Shown here one piece after another: positions 41,219-53,528 of a stretch of DNA of 64,000 bases. A program made the translations under genes and the position numbers. This DNA comes from Phytophthora sp. 'mugwort' (Eukaryota > Oomycota > Peronosporomycetes > Peronosporales > Peronosporaceae): NCBI GenBank assembly GCA_033558025.1, contig JAUCEF010000017.1, positions 186,001-250,000 on the forward strand, in the 5' to 3' direction. The notes beneath the pieces are model-generated. The model searched no databases, was not told the DNA's origin, and saw nothing but the letters and a program-made list of their open reading frames with translations. Every line of letters begins with the position of its first letter. Within the stretch, counting starts at the first letter, position 1.

Positions 41219-42853
41219 ATGCAACTGGCGACTGAGGCCGAGGCGGAGCAGCAGCGCTGGGCGGGCGCCGAGCTGCTGGTGTGCGCCGTGATCCAGCTGC
41301 TGTTGGTGAATGTGGCCTACCGCATTGACCGCATGCGCAAGGCGCCACTGCTGTCCACATCCTCCTGGGCCATCTTCTGCGGGCTGCTAAGTGGTGCTTT
41401 GCTCGCGCTCGTGTCGGAAGTGGTGCGTATAATTGCAATTTTTGTATATTGTTATTCTCTAAACTCATTGCAATAATTGTGTCTCGCTCTCTTTGTGCAG
41501 CGAGTGCGAGGCGCAGGGCTGGACCCGCAGATTCTGTTCCTAGGGCTGCTACCTCCGATCATCCTCGAGGCGGGCTTCAATACTCAACGCAAGGGCTTTT
41601 TCAGCAACTTTTTCGTCATCTTGTTATTGGCAATTGTAGGTACTTTGCTTGCCACCTTCGCCACGGGTGGGATCCTCATCTGGCTGGGCAATTTGGGGGT
41701 CATTACCCAACTTACATCGGCCGAGGCATTCCTCTACGGATCTTTAATCTCGGCCATCGACCCTGTGGCCACGCTGTTAGTGTTCAAGAAGTGCCGAGCG
41801 CCCTCGTTGCTGTTCAATCTGGTGTTCGGAGAGAGCGTACTGAACGACGCAGTAGCTATCGTCATCTTTACGATCTTCCAGAAGTTTGTAGAGAGTGGCA
41901 ACACGGACGTCAACGCTCAAGTGGCCATGTTGATGGTGTTCAGACTGCTGAGTATCGGCGTGGGCTCAGTGGCTCTGGCTGGAGCCATTTGTTACTCGTC
42001 TGCCTATTTTCTCCGCCACTCGGACCCTGCACTGCGTCAACATCCGATCTACGAGATGTCCATCATTCTGCTGAGTTGTTATTCGAGCTACTTGGCGGCT
42101 GACCTGTTTGAGCTCAGCGGACTGCTAGCAGTCTTCTTTAGTGGCGTCTTTATCCGACATTACCACATGTACAACATCTCCAAGGCCAGCGCGTTCGCAT
42201 TCAAGCAATTGCTGTCGACAATGGCGTTCCTGGCTGAGAACTTCATCTATCTGTACCTTGGATTGAGTGTGTTTGCCTACCGCGACTCATTCGTTTGGGA
42301 CTGGCGATTTATCTTTGCCAACTTCGGTGCGTGTCTGCTGGCACGAGCGTTTAACACGTTCCCGCTGTGTTCGCTGGCGAATCTTGGACGCTCGGAACAG
42401 CAAAAGATCCCGTTCAAGTACCAGCTCGTCATCTGGTTCTCGGGTTTGCGTGGCGCCATCGCGTTCGCGCTTGTACTAAACGTGTCGACGAGTAACCCCA
42501 CCCACGCGGCGATTCTCAAGAGCTCGACGCTTTTCCTAGTGTTGTTTACTACTGTGGTTTTCGGCACGGCGACTGGCCCTTTGCTGCGTGTTCTTCGACT
42601 TACAGGAGACCCTCAGCCTGAGGAAGAAACAGTTACCAGAGAAGACAATTACACTGGAGAGGCGGACGAGAGGCAATCGCTATTACGTACGTCCATGTCA
42701 CCTCCTGGGTCTCAAAGCGTGCACAGTCGATGGGTGGATCTCGACGAGAAGTACCTCAAGCCGATATTTGGTGGCAACCCACGCCCGAAGAGTGACACAA
42801 ATCTGGCGAGGTATGTGGAGATTGAAACTGGAACCCAAATTCCTAGCGCATGA
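41219..42853 (+). CDS. Sodium/proton exchanger (NHE/CPA1 family)
   Basis: Two exons, 41219-41422 and 41501-42853, joined in phase across a 78-bp GTGCGT...GTGCAG intron, giving 518 residues. The join makes the first exon's two helices run directly into DPQILFLGLLPPIILEAGF, a hallmark NHE segment. About 12 membrane helices follow. The ion-binding signature is FGESVLNDAVAIVIF, and FSGLRGAIAFAL is the conserved late-helix motif. It resembles the endosomal/Golgi NHE6-NHE9 and plant NHX5/6 group more than plasma membrane types. It would exchange Na+ or K+ for H+ to set organelle pH; location is inference. The cytosolic tail is short and acidic. The tail faces the next gene with 216 bases between. 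Confidence 0.93.
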
Positions 42854-43069
42854 CGCACCTTGTCCTCATGGAATACCCGAGGAACGTGCAGCTAGGCAAT
42901 TGCTCACCGATTTTTTGGCTTGGAGCAAGCAATAGTACGATAGAAAGCTGGTGGGATACGAAGAGCTCCAATACTTGTCTCGGGTTCTGCTAACTATTGA
43001 TCATGTCGTTGTTGTGAATCTCTGTTACAAATTTTTTTTTAATGTTTTTTTTTCATTATCAATTGCAGT

Positions 43070-45617
43070 TTACTGGAAAATGGGCGAGTAGAAGTACTCG
43101 TTAGTGCCGATCTGGATCTGCTGTACGTCCTGGTTCAGTTGACGACGTAGATATCGGCGCACAACGTTGATGGGGTCCTGACGCATGTGTTCCCACTCGG
43201 CTTCTTCGTCGTGGAAGCGGTCGCGATGCATGGCCAAAGCTCGAACATGTTTGTCCTTGTTCTGTCGGATCTCTGAGCATCGAACCAGCAGGTCGTGCGA
43301 ATTGACTTGTGTTAATGGATCCTGAGCTGCTTTCTCTACCGTCTCGATGGCGCGGAATCTCCCAGTGATTTGAGTCGCGGGGACATCTTTTGAGGATTTG
43401 GTACTCGCTGAGGGAGTGGCAGTAGCTGAGACCGAAAATGGTTTCGACTTTACTGCAGTTCGAGTCGTCAACATCCGCTTACCACGTCTCGAAGACGGCA
43501 CGAACTGAGGTGTTGTGGACTCGATGAGGTCGCTTTCATCTTTTTTCTGGTCGAGAAGTTCCATCTTCGCTTTCCAGTTGCGCTCTTGCCATGGCGATTT
43601 CTACAAATGAACAGGAACTTAGTCCCAGCAAAGAAGTACTGTAGAAACTGATGTGTACTTTGGACCGTACCACATGCAGCCTGGCGAGTTTCTTCGCGAA
43701 CTCGACGTCACGTTTAGTCTGGGGGTTGACGACTTGGCGAGCGTTGATGCGTCCAAGTCGTTGACGATGAGATTTGTGCTCTTCCATGACTCGCTCCTCT
43801 TCGATCACTTTGGCATCTGCATCGATCAGAGCCTGGAATAACCGCTTTTGCTCGTTGGATCCCCCCAATGTATTTGCCAAGTCGACTGCGTTGCGAAGCT
43901 TCACCTTGCTCAGTGACTCCTCCAAACTAGCTTCAATGCCGTGCGCATTTTCTCGCCAACGAATCTCATTTGCTGCTTGACCGTTCAACAATTGGCTTGT
44001 CTTCTGCCTCAACGCAAGGTGCTCCGCCAACAAATAGTCACCGACCTCTGCAACAAGAAAGAGTAATTGTGAGTCGATACGAAACCTAAAATCATCCACT
44101 GACTACACGAACCTGCTTCAATTCGATGGTCACCTACAGTCACTTGCTTCCGTTGGAAATTTGTGACGCGCTGCGAGAGTAAAATCACACAATGAGTGTA
44201 CTCGAATGGCCGATACGAGACTAGAAACTTACCTTAAAGCTCTCGAGAGCATGGCGTTTGCTGAAATTGGCCGTGAGGTTGGATGTCAACATAGCTGCCG
44301 GGTCGGAGATCGGAAGGTTTGGTGCTGATTGGGTCGAGTTCGTCCCCCTTAACGTGTACAAGCTGCTAGCCCCCTCTATCGAGTGTTGCGTTAGTAAATC
44401 TACCGCTCGAATAGTTAAGCGACGAGAACGTTCACACTGCACCACACAGTCGAGGAAGGTCGTCGACTGGAAGTAGTGGTCGTCACGTTCAAGCGTGCCT
44501 CCAACGTGCTTGCTTTTGTATCGGACAAACTGCCGCTCGTCGCTCTGCAGATCGTCAAAAGTACTGATCGGGTAGTTCCATGGCTCTATCTCACTGCTTT
44601 GACTGGCCAGAGCTTGTGAATTTTCTGAAATATCCGAAGCAAGACGCGACAAAACCAAAGGACGAAATAAACGTTGTAACAGCTTGTGTTCATCGTCTTC
44701 TTCTTCACTGCCATCTCTAGTCGACTCCAAGTCAGTCGTATCAGTCGTATTAGTGTCTGGTCCATCGTGAACTTCTTCGCAACTTTCAGTATCAATCTGG
44801 TACCGTTTTAGCACTTGAGGCAGCGGAATTGCAGTGATTCTCGCTTCGTTTCGGAGCTGTAAGGAAGAAAAGTGCATCTTAGCACTGTAGGAGATCAGAG
44901 ATCACTAGATACCCATCTACTGCTTACCATTTGCTTGATAGTCATTCGACTTCCATCGAATCGTCTCTCGTTCACTTTCATTCTTTCGTCACTTGCGTTC
45001 TTGCGGTTGCCACGCCTAATACTAGTTTCGGACCTCTTGTCGTCGTAGTTCAGTGGTCGAAAGTATTCGAGAGTTTTGCCTCGTTCAACTTCTACTTGAC
45101 GAGACTCTGGGTCGGTGATCCAGTCGCCATTCAACAATTGCAGCATCGGGAATCCAAGCCGACGAGGAAGTCGTGACCGATAGAGTATTCTCTTTGAAGG
45201 GGAAGCACTTGTGAATGTCTTTAATCTTTCATCTCGATGCAACTCCACCAGAATGTCTTCGTCAAGGTCTGCATCGTGGAAAAGTAGTGTCTCTAACAGG
45301 TACAATCGGTTGTGACTTAACCGAAGGGGGTTCTCACGCACATCGAGTTCACACAATCGAGGTGCACAAGCCAAAGCCACGATATCTTCCAGCACATGAA
45401 GCATATTATTGCCCAGTATCAACACTTCCAACGACGGCAGCTCCTGACTCACTCGTGCTCCAGGGAATCGCGTCAATTCATTCGAAGACAAGTCCACTCG
45501 TCGAACCTTTTCCATTAAAAAAAGACTTGATGGAACTGCATTGAGGTTGTGACCTCGAAGACCCACACTCTCTTGGTCAAGAGCGATAGATTCCTCGGCT
45601 TCTTGCTCGTTTGCCAT
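43070..45617 (-). CDS. Leucine-rich-repeat and coiled-coil protein
   Basis: Five exons: 45617-44928, 44856-44233, 44170-44113, 44047-43671 and 43600-43070, with introns of 71, 62, 65 and 70 bp, all GT/AG. The spliced frame is exactly 760 codons (759 residues). The first 150 residues carry leucine-rich repeats (VRRVDLSSNELTRFP, LEVLILGNNML, LCELDVRENPLRL) followed by an LRR-cap-like LQLLNGDWITDPESRQVE. The middle is polar and acidic. The last third is charged helix, likely coiled coil (EESLSKVKLRNAVDL, VMEEHKSHRQRLGR). I recognise no named family with confidence. The layout resembles ciliary or centrosomal LRR proteins, which would suit flagellated zoospores, but that is a guess. It is divergent from NCKAP1, only 118 bases apart. 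Confidence 0.8.
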
Positions 45618-45735
45618 TGTGTTCGAACTCAAATGATACCAAGAAAAATAGTCCGTAAGCTCGTGACTCGGTAAAAATACTCAGCGTTGCGCCAAACGGT
45701 CCCTAGTCCTTAGATCTTTGTGCCCCTCGACGAAA

Positions 45736-48700
45736 ATGGTGTCAGCTCTACTGGATGAATTGCCATGTCTTGTCGACGAAGCAGACGAGCTTATGGCACG
45801 TCTCAGTTGCCACATGACGCTACTGAAGACTCGCCTTAAAAGTACAACTCCATCGTCTTCTACTGAAGCGTCTACGACTCAAAACATGGTCATAAACTCC
45901 TCAAAACCAGATCAAAAACACTCGCTGAGTGCTCGCAATTCACCTTCTTCCGCCCAATCAATTAAGAACCAAAGCATGACGGAAATCCGCCAGACTATGG
46001 ACGATCTCGACATGGACGCCATCATCAAGTTCTTCGCACGGCAATACTTGACCATGCAGTCAATTTCCTTCGAGAAGATGCACGCGAGTTTGCCAGCAGA
46101 AGCTCTCGAGCGCAGTGTCTTGCACACTGTTGCATCCAATATTTATCAGCTCATGAAGCGTCTGCATCATTGGCAACAAGCCGCTTGGGAGTCACTCACC
46201 AGGTTTTCCGCGGACAACAGCAGTAATGACTCGTGTCTGCTGACACTTGAGAGCCACCCGCAGCTTACGCGTCTCGTACTCGCTACTGTCGCCAGATACA
46301 TCAAAGTGAATCTGCTGTGGACCTCGTTCAACATCATTCCGGGACTGTTAGGGCTCTATACTTTCCTTCACCATGTCCAGACCATTGGAGGAGACACGTT
46401 GACTGGTGCTGGTACATCTCATATCGTGTATTCACCGTTAGAACACACGGACCATCGTGTGCGTGAATTCGTGCTGCACTTTGGTACAGCTCCATTACTC
46501 GCGATTCAGCATGATTTCCAGCTTCAAGTCACTGATAAAGGAGCGTCAATTGCTGCACTTGCGCTCTCGTGCTTGGAGCAGTATGAAACTTGTCGGGATA
46601 TCGCTAAGCTCCGCCATCAAGGTGTCTTTGACCTCGAGTCGCTTGTTAGTGGGGCATATGCGTCGCATCCGTGTCTTGCTGCTCTTCCTACAGTTTCTGA
46701 TGTGGCTGACTGGGTCATCTGCGTGGTGCTAAGCGTTCCCCATCAACTCCAAGGCGATAGAACTGCGCCAATATCTGCCAGATCCATACCGTCGACACCG
46801 ATATCGCCAAGGTCGCCCACCAACTCGTCGTCATCTTTGCAATTATGGGATTTCATGGAGATAATTGCTCGCGACCGGCTTGTATTCACGCTTCATCGTA
46901 ACCACGTCGTGAATCTCCACGATCTGCTCTATCATCAACTGACGTCTTCGTTGTCTGCTGCTGCTCTCACCTCAGGGACGACGTCTTCACCTTCCATGCC
47001 CTCGTTTAAGAGTAATCACTCGTCCACGTCTCTGAAGAAAACGATGATCGCGCTGAGCAAATTCGCGTTGAGGAATTGTGGAGTGAACCATCGACAGCGA
47101 CGTGAAGTGGCGTTGTGGCTCGTACATAATTGCGTTCAACTGATGCAACACAATCCAGGAATCATAGCACCTTCATTCCCACTTCTTCTAGCAGCGTTAG
47201 CCATCGCTCGGGATGAGGTTGAATGGGCCATGAGCCACAGACTTGGCGTCGCAAATACTGAAGGTGACAAGGCACCTCTTGTACCGAGTCACGTCAAGGT
47301 TAAACACTTGCAGCGACTACAGCTGAGTTTCTGTGGGGTTGAGAAGGAGCTCGCAGATCTGTTGAGTCGCTGTCATCACCTTCGCAAGCTTCTCGAACAA
47401 CATTCACACCTCCTTACCAAGTATTATCAAGTCTTCCTGGTCAACAAAGACGCTGAAGGGATCGCGTACACGATTCAACACCTTCTCGCAACAAACGATT
47501 CGACATCAGAGCTACAGACGCTGCTTGACGGCTTCTTGGACATTGGAAGGTATCGAGTAAACACTTCATCGTCGCCTCGAGTCACGTGGGTGCGAGAATG
47601 GCGTCAAGCGAATGCCCATCTAGCGACGCGACCTCAATTGCCACTGCTGGACGTGCTTCGAGCACGGATGGAGTGCGCTGTGCGACACACACAGTACATC
47701 TGCATCAGCGCTCAATTAATCGAGCACGCCACGATCTTTTCCAAGTGCTGGTGGTTCCGCAACGTCGTCTTTGACCAGTGTTTCGAGCAGACATTGACTA
47801 CAGCACCGGCGTCTGCGCTTGGACTCGTCGAACTTCTGTCGAGTCTTGCAGCAGGGAGCTACATTATTGATGAACTCGTAGATACCGAGGAGGCGGCACA
47901 ACAATCAGAGCGAATGTTGCAACGTATAGACGAAATGCGAACGAGTATAGTGAATCAAGTCGAGCTGGGGCTTGAGGCGAGTGTAAAGCGTGACGTGAAG
48001 CTCCAGCAACATGACAAATCTGCAGTACCACAAGAGGAGCTTGAACCGGTGGAGAACAGAAGCAACCGGAGACTTTCCAGCTTTCCACGGGTGCAGTCAA
48101 GCCAAGTACAGCGGCCCAGCAACGCTGAATTGCGGCTACCATCTCCCACCTCATCTGTCTTGACCCGTACCAATGACACTAACAGCAGTACTTGTATACG
48201 AGTTAAATCGGAGCAGATCGGTGATGAAGAAGGCTGTTTGGAGCTCGTTCGCGCGTTGTTAGACCACATTGGACAGCATTATGTTGACAGTACCGTGAAA
48301 AACGCTATTGTGCGTCGTGTACAGAGTACTTTTGTCCGCTTCTTAAGAGGATTTGTGAGCTTCTCATCCTCCAAAGCGACGCTAAAGACTATTGAAGGAG
48401 TAACCTTACGCTGCTCAATTGGAGATGCATGTGTGCAGATTCGGTGCTTCCTCCGGGCTGCGCAACGATTGTTTGGGTGTAGCAAACACGCTTCTGACAA
48501 TATGAACGACGTCCCATTAGGTCAAGCTGTCCAAGCTGTGCTTACCAAGGTTCTTGCAGACGAGTGTAGCGCTTCGACGTCGATTCTACCCCAAGACAAG
48601 AAGCTGTTAGAGTGGACAATGGAGTCACCTCGCGTATCCGAGAAAGAGTTAGAAGACTGGTCTCTGGTCGATAGACTTTCCTGGCTTTTCGTGTCTTTCG

Positions 48701-49635
48701 TGACAAAAAGGTGCCATCCATCACCTTCTCCTTCTTCTACTACTGCAGTATCATCGCCTCCGATCCTGGCTGCTGTGCGTAAACGTTGCTTCGTGTTGGC
48801 CCCTAGAGTTTCAGGAGAGCTCGATCCACGAACGTACACGAACCCTGAAGCTCTGCAGAATCTTGTCGTGTGGATTGGCTCCGCAGGTGTAGAATCAATA
48901 TGCTCGACTATGGCCAATTTGCTGGTGGTTCAGACATTGAAGTTACGTTCCTCTATCGAGGCAGAGCACGCAGTGTTAGCGTTCATGGAACTGGCAACGA
49001 GTGGCAGCTTGAATGCCGGCATTCTCACCACTGCTCAAGTCCGAGCTCTGGACGACATTGCGACTCAACTCGTGCAGATCGGGACAGCAGTTTTCTTGCT
49101 GCAACTGGTGCATGACCACAGTCCTCGCGGTATATCTGACGCATGGGAGATACGTGTTGCTCCTCGCCTTCTCTATGAGTTGCAGCAAGATCCCAATCGA
49201 CGAGCCACATGGACTCGATTGCTTCCAGTGGCTTGCAGCGCTGGTTTCCACTCAAGTGTATGGAAGCGGACGACATTCTTGTCCCGCGTCGAGGCTACCG
49301 ACACAAATGCGCACATGATGGGGCTCGCCATGGCGCGGCTGCTTCCTTCGCCTCACACCAGTGAATCCGTGCATCGTTGCGCTGTGGTGGCGTTGAAGCG
49401 GGCCTCAATGTGGACAGGGCAGCCATCCATGGGCCGATCAAAACTTCAACTTGATCCACTGAGCTCTAAGTCGTCGACAAGGTCTTTATTGGAAGCGTTG
49501 GAGCTGCTGGTGACTACTGCAGCATCGACTGCTGGCGAGGCGGCAGGACCACATGCTTCAGCTCTGGGAGAGCTGGAGCTGTCACTTGAGCGCCTGCTAC
49601 CACATGCGATGCTGGTGCTGCACGCTGATGCTTGA
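45736..49635 (+). CDS. NCKAP1/HEM (NAP1) subunit of the SCAR/WAVE complex
   Basis: A single-exon protein of 1299 residues. The mainly helical sequence has no membrane segment. Recognisable NAP1/HEM blocks include DRLVFTLHRNHVVNLHDLL, LLLAALAIARDEVEWAMSH (family: a run ending D/E-V-x-W-x-x-x-H), and LRKLLEQHSHLLTKYYQVF. NAP1 pairs with the SRA1/CYFIP subunit and holds the WAVE complex that turns on Arp2/3 actin branching at the cell edge. Length is close to plant and animal homologues; Ser/Thr-rich insertions (about residues 37-75 and 400-430) are extra. The frame opens upstream only to a TTG at 45718, so ATG 45736 is used. The call rests on scattered similarity, so a profile search should confirm it. 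Confidence 0.77.
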   Translation: MVSALLDELPCLVDEADELMARLSCHMTLLKTRLKSTTPSSSTEASTTQNMVINSSKPDQKHSLSARNSPSSAQSIKNQSMTEIRQTMDDLDMDAIIKFFARQYLTMQSISFEKMHASLPAEALERSVLHTVASNIYQLMKRLHHWQQAAWESLTRFSADNSSNDSCLLTLESHPQLTRLVLATVARYIKVNLLWTSFNIIPGLLGLYTFLHHVQTIGGDTLTGAGTSHIVYSPLEHTDHRVREFVLHFGTAPLLAIQHDFQLQVTDKGASIAALALSCLEQYETCRDIAKLRHQGVFDLESLVSGAYASHPCLAALPTVSDVADWVICVVLSVPHQLQGDRTAPISARSIPSTPISPRSPTNSSSSLQLWDFMEIIARDRLVFTLHRNHVVNLHDLLYHQLTSSLSAAALTSGTTSSPSMPSFKSNHSSTSLKKTMIALSKFALRNCGVNHRQRREVALWLVHNCVQLMQHNPGIIAPSFPLLLAALAIARDEVEWAMSHRLGVANTEGDKAPLVPSHVKVKHLQRLQLSFCGVEKELADLLSRCHHLRKLLEQHSHLLTKYYQVFLVNKDAEGIAYTIQHLLATNDSTSELQTLLDGFLDIGRYRVNTSSSPRVTWVREWRQANAHLATRPQLPLLDVLRARMECAVRHTQYICISAQLIEHATIFSKCWWFRNVVFDQCFEQTLTTAPASALGLVELLSSLAAGSYIIDELVDTEEAAQQSERMLQRIDEMRTSIVNQVELGLEASVKRDVKLQQHDKSAVPQEELEPVENRSNRRLSSFPRVQSSQVQRPSNAELRLPSPTSSVLTRTNDTNSSTCIRVKSEQIGDEEGCLELVRALLDHIGQHYVDSTVKNAIVRRVQSTFVRFLRGFVSFSSSKATLKTIEGVTLRCSIGDACVQIRCFLRAAQRLFGCSKHASDNMNDVPLGQAVQAVLTKVLADECSASTSILPQDKKLLEWTMESPRVSEKELEDWSLVDRLSWLFVSFVTKRCHPSPSPSSTTAVSSPPILAAVRKRCFVLAPRVSGELDPRTYTNPEALQNLVVWIGSAGVESICSTMANLLVVQTLKLRSSIEAEHAVLAFMELATSGSLNAGILTTAQVRALDDIATQLVQIGTAVFLLQLVHDHSPRGISDAWEIRVAPRLLYELQQDPNRRATWTRLLPVACSAGFHSSVWKRTTFLSRVEATDTNAHMMGLAMARLLPSPHTSESVHRCAVVALKRASMWTGQPSMGRSKLQLDPLSSKSSTRSLLEALELLVTTAASTAGEAAGPHASALGELELSLERLLPHAMLVLHADA

Positions 49636-49979
49636 TCTTTTGACGTATATGCGATTAGAAAACGATTTGTTAAAAAGGAAGTGCCCAGTACTATTGTGAG
49701 TTCGGCTCAATTTCGAGAGCGATTGGTTAAATCCGGTAGTGATTGAAACAAATATCTTGGTTTTTATTGAGGATAAAATAATGTACGGCAATGCCATATT
49801 TTGGCTAAGGAAACGACAGCACCAATACTAAACTGGAAGCCGACGATGTATTGCAAAATGATATTGATATGAGAAAACTGCCTGGCTGTTAGTAGTTAAC
49901 GTCGCCATTCAGTCTCGAAGCCTCGGCACGCATCATGTAGTCTCCTCCTAGCTATCGGAAGCGTGCGTGAGCTTTATTG
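49636..49979. other. Short region between NCKAP1 and the transposon tract
   Basis: 3' flank of NCKAP1 followed by A/T-rich sequence with no gene. It marks the change from gene-dense to transposon-rich DNA. Confidence 0.45.
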
Positions 49980-51440
49980 CTTCCGCCACGAGTCGGCTGC
50001 CCCACAACGATCGGTTGTTTTCAGAAACATGATGGCTTCGAACAATAGCGTGCCGAGTCTGTTCAGGAGATCCGTCATCACATACTTTGCCGAGCTGAAA
50101 AGCCTCTCGACTGAAGCTGACGTCCCAAGCATGAAGCTAAGGTCTTCGTACTCCGCGACACGCTCTTTTTTCAGTCATTTGCATTCCTGTAACCCCTTGT
50201 AGTACTCTTGGCCATCCAGTTGAGCATACCGTCGTACTTGAGCTTAACCAGGAACTTCAAAAGCTTTCACAACGGATCGCTCAGCTTCGGAGAGCTCCCC
50301 TAATTCTCTCCGTCTGAACCTTGGTGATGGCTGATTCAAACACGGGATCGTCGGCATCCTGTGCCAAGTAACGTCTGAGCTCGGGGTACTTCTCCAGCAT
50401 CTCGTCGATCGTCTCGCGGGTAGATGATAGTGCAACGCCTTGGTTCGGGAGCCCGACCATAAAAGAACGGAGTCAAATTTAGTCAGTGTGGGCAGCAGTT
50501 CGCGGAGCACCTGTAACTGTGACCGTCGAGGAATTTTAACTTCATGCACTTGTCGTAGCTCCCCTTCGATATCAAAGAAGCGCTTGACCAATCGGTATGT
50601 CGACAACCACCGCGCATCGTTGGATCGTATCGCAAGGAGCTCGGTCAGTTCACGCAGTGCAGTGGCCGCTTTCATTTTGTTCGTCTTAGAAGCCATAGAC
50701 ACACGCAGTCAATGGCAGCCTCAACACCAGATTATTCCTTGACGAATTGTTTAATGGCGAGGTTCAACTTGTGGCAGAAGCAGCCCAGTAGGGGGCACGC
50801 CCAACAGCGTCGCGGTAGCCTGGTCTGTCGCATAGTTGTCGCCGATCAACACGACAGTGTCGACAAGTAAATGGCCTTATACATCTCCTATCGAAATGAG
50901 CAAGTCTGTGGGCTTCCGCTGTGTAGGTCTTCTCGTCTAACGGGGGAGAGAAACCTAACAACATGTCCCGACATTTATCACCGCTCATGTACACCGCGAT
51001 AACAGCAATATAGTGCGTTATCCCTTGCTTCCATCTGTCGAACATAATGACAAACTTCGGTGGTAGTTCAGTGGCAATGACGGCTTCAACATGAGGCACT
51101 AGTTGAAAACATAGGTCTTGATGGAGCGACTTGACACGTGCGACGAGTTCTTATGTCCGCCAACTCGCGCGTAAGATCGTTATCAACTTCGGAAAATGGC
51201 ATGTCGCGCATAACTAACCACTTTAACGACTTGAAAATTACCACCTCGCGCGTTCGCTGACGTAACCGGCTATTTTAAAACCAAGCGCGTTCTTGGTGCC
51301 TTTACGCGCTGCCGCGTACTTCTCGTCGTAGTCGTCGCCAATACACGACGTCAAGTGCCTCCGCAAATTGGTGTAGCCTGTGTCCGAGTGTTCTTTGGTG
51401 TCGCAGCGCACTTGTTACACATGTAGGACCGGTCTCCTTC
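49980..51440 (-). pseudogene. hAT-family transposase pseudogene with BED zinc finger
   Basis: Pieces of a hAT transposase appear in correct order on the minus strand in shifting frames. A BED-type finger lies at 51440-51300 (CDTKEHSDTGYTNLRRHL then Cys). A catalytic-region block is at 51100-50900 (LPPKFVIMFDRWKQG, YTAEAHR). A middle helical block is at 50702-50450 (LRELTELLAIRSNDARW). The C-terminal dimerisation block is at about 50140-50005 (VSVERLFSSAKYVMTD, FEAIMFLK), the most conserved part of hAT enzymes. Frameshifts and stops show it is dead. Terminal inverted repeats were not found by eye. Confidence 0.8.
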
Positions 51441-52295
51441 GGTGGGGCTGATCTAGAAGTAGCATCGAATCACGTCTGGTCGAGCACGTGCCATAGCTGC
51501 AAGCAACCGAAATGTGAGAATGACACTGAAGGAAGTTGAGCAGGAAGGAAAAGATGTGGACTTGCAGGGATGGTTGGCCGTCCAGGTCGCTCGATTGTTG
51601 GCAGTGGTGGATGGCAGCGGAAGCCGATGATTGCTAATGTTGGGTATTGGGTTGAAAACCAGGCGATGTTAAACGTACTGTATGCATCGCGTTGGAATAT
51701 TGTAATACTAAACTGCCAGCTCCAGCAGTACTTCAAGACTAGACACGATTGCATCCTGCCGTAGCATTGTCATCTTTACTGCAATGGTCAGATTACGTTC
51801 CCATGCTTGAAAATACATGTTTCCAATCCCTGGTCGAATCGATCCCGCCGAATCGACCCGCGAATCGATCCATTGCCAGAAAGCATACGAAGCATGTATC
51901 TTTATAGGCTTGAACGGCAATTCAGATTGAATCATTGCACCATGGTCGACTCGCCGCGCTAGTCGCCGCGTCTTAGACGCTCCTCCTCGTACCAGCTGCA
52001 TGCCGCACACCGACTCTAAGCAGTATCCCATCGACCTCCCAAGCCTCCCCGGCCGTACGGACTAATGAGTCGCAAGGCACAGATCAAGGACCTCAGCAAC
52101 GCTCATCACAACCACCCCCGACGGCTACACAGACTGAATCTCCCTCTATAACGCCACCAGGCACTTTCCGAATGGTAACAAGGACGACTGCAGCTACGGA
52201 CGCAAGCGATTCCAGCACAAGCACTTCGTCCAAGGAGGTTGACGCCTAGCGAGCCTTACGAGCCTCGACGCGAGGGTGAAGGCGATGGCGACCCC
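51441..52295. other. Repeat-derived sequence, no supported gene
   Basis: Short frames only. Positions 52080-52245 read in one frame as Pro/Thr/Ser-rich protein (SITPPGTFRMVTRTTAA, ending KEVDA stop), which looks like the low-complexity part of another retroelement gag. GAATCGATC-type repeats occur near 51835-51880. Confidence 0.35.
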
Positions 52296-52659
52296 TGTAA
52301 CTGGGTTACATGAAGAGTGCCAAGTCACTCTTCGGAGTGGTTTACCCAATTACAACTAGTGATGTAGCCAACCTCACTTCGTTCGACGTCACTACAATGA
52401 TGTCACATGGGTACCATACATATGGTACAATGCCCTCATAGCCACCCAATAGGATAACATCTAGGGTTCTTTATAGGTGACTCACAGTTCGTATATAGAA
52501 CATTAAGGAGACCACCTATAAATATATTCAGTCTTGTATCTACCTAATTTGGTAACAGTCCCTTCACACCAGGGACTTATGCACTGCCGTTCACTGGCAG
52601 TTTGTATATTCTCTGGAAGTCGCACTTCCTGTGTGCAAGGTGTTGTGTGCCTCGTCACA
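52296..52659 (+). repeat. 5' LTR of the Gypsy element
   Basis: 364 bp, starting TGTAACTGGGTTACATGAAG and ending GTCACA. It aligns by eye over its full length with the 3' LTR, with many substitutions. It contains the conserved AAATATATTCAGTCTTGTAT block also seen near 58512. A tRNA-type primer site (TGGTAGCAC) begins at 52662. Confidence 0.88.
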
Positions 52660-52727
52660 CTTGGTAGCACTTGTAGTTATTCCATGCCTACACGGGTGAC
52701 TACCTGAAACCTCTGATGTCTTAGCAC

Positions 52728-52877
52728 ATGGATCGGAATGAGTTTCCCCATCTGAACGACTCACAGTTTCAGTCCGTTCGTAAGATGGCTGGCATCTTTG
52801 GCACGGATGCCTTGGACAGCTTGGCGCCGTCCAGACAAGCTGAACAGGTTGAGCGCGTGAAGGCGTTCGACATGTAA
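52728..52877 (+). pseudogene. Gag start remnant of the Gypsy element
   Basis: A 49-codon frame beginning MDRNEFPHLNDSQF shortly after the primer site, ending in TAA. It sits where gag should begin and continues in other frames with charged residues. Most of gag appears lost or unreadable between 52880 and 53500. Confidence 0.5.
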
Positions 52878-53528
52878 GAGCAAGGGTCGTTGATCAGGTT
52901 CGGAGTAATCTGCAGGTTCCGACCGCAGAGCCGAAACCTGTTTACCCAAGCTGTTGAGGCTGAAGTAAAAAAAGACTTGTAGAAAAAATGTTAAATTAAA
53001 AAATATTTTTTGGCGAGGGAACGGAAGGTGAAAACCTTCGATTCTCAAGAACCCGAAATATCCGGGGTATCATTTGATGAAGGAGTTTGAGGACGTGGTG
53101 TGCAACGATCCACCGTCACAACTTCCACCGGATCATTGATTCAGGCACGAGATCGATATCGTGCCGGGCTCAGGCACAACGGGTGAGCAAATGCAAATTC
53201 ATCACCCCCTACTCTATGTGCAACATGATCGGCACTTTATTTATTGCTTAATACTTTGCGCGACGGCTATTGCTAGCTAGATCCGCTTTCCGGCATCGAC
53301 AGAACACACTTTCTAAGTACGTAATCATCAATGTTTGTCCAAATATCTATCAGATTCGCCTTAAGATCGTCGATATACGTTGCAGGATTCATGACAGAAT
53401 ATACGAACAAAATAAGGGCACGCGAGCCATGAGGAGAAGGTTGCTGCTAGATGTTGGAAGTCAGATCAACAGCCCCAACTTGAACTCAAGTCTCAAAATG
53501 TTGAAGTTATGAACTACAAAGATGGAGG

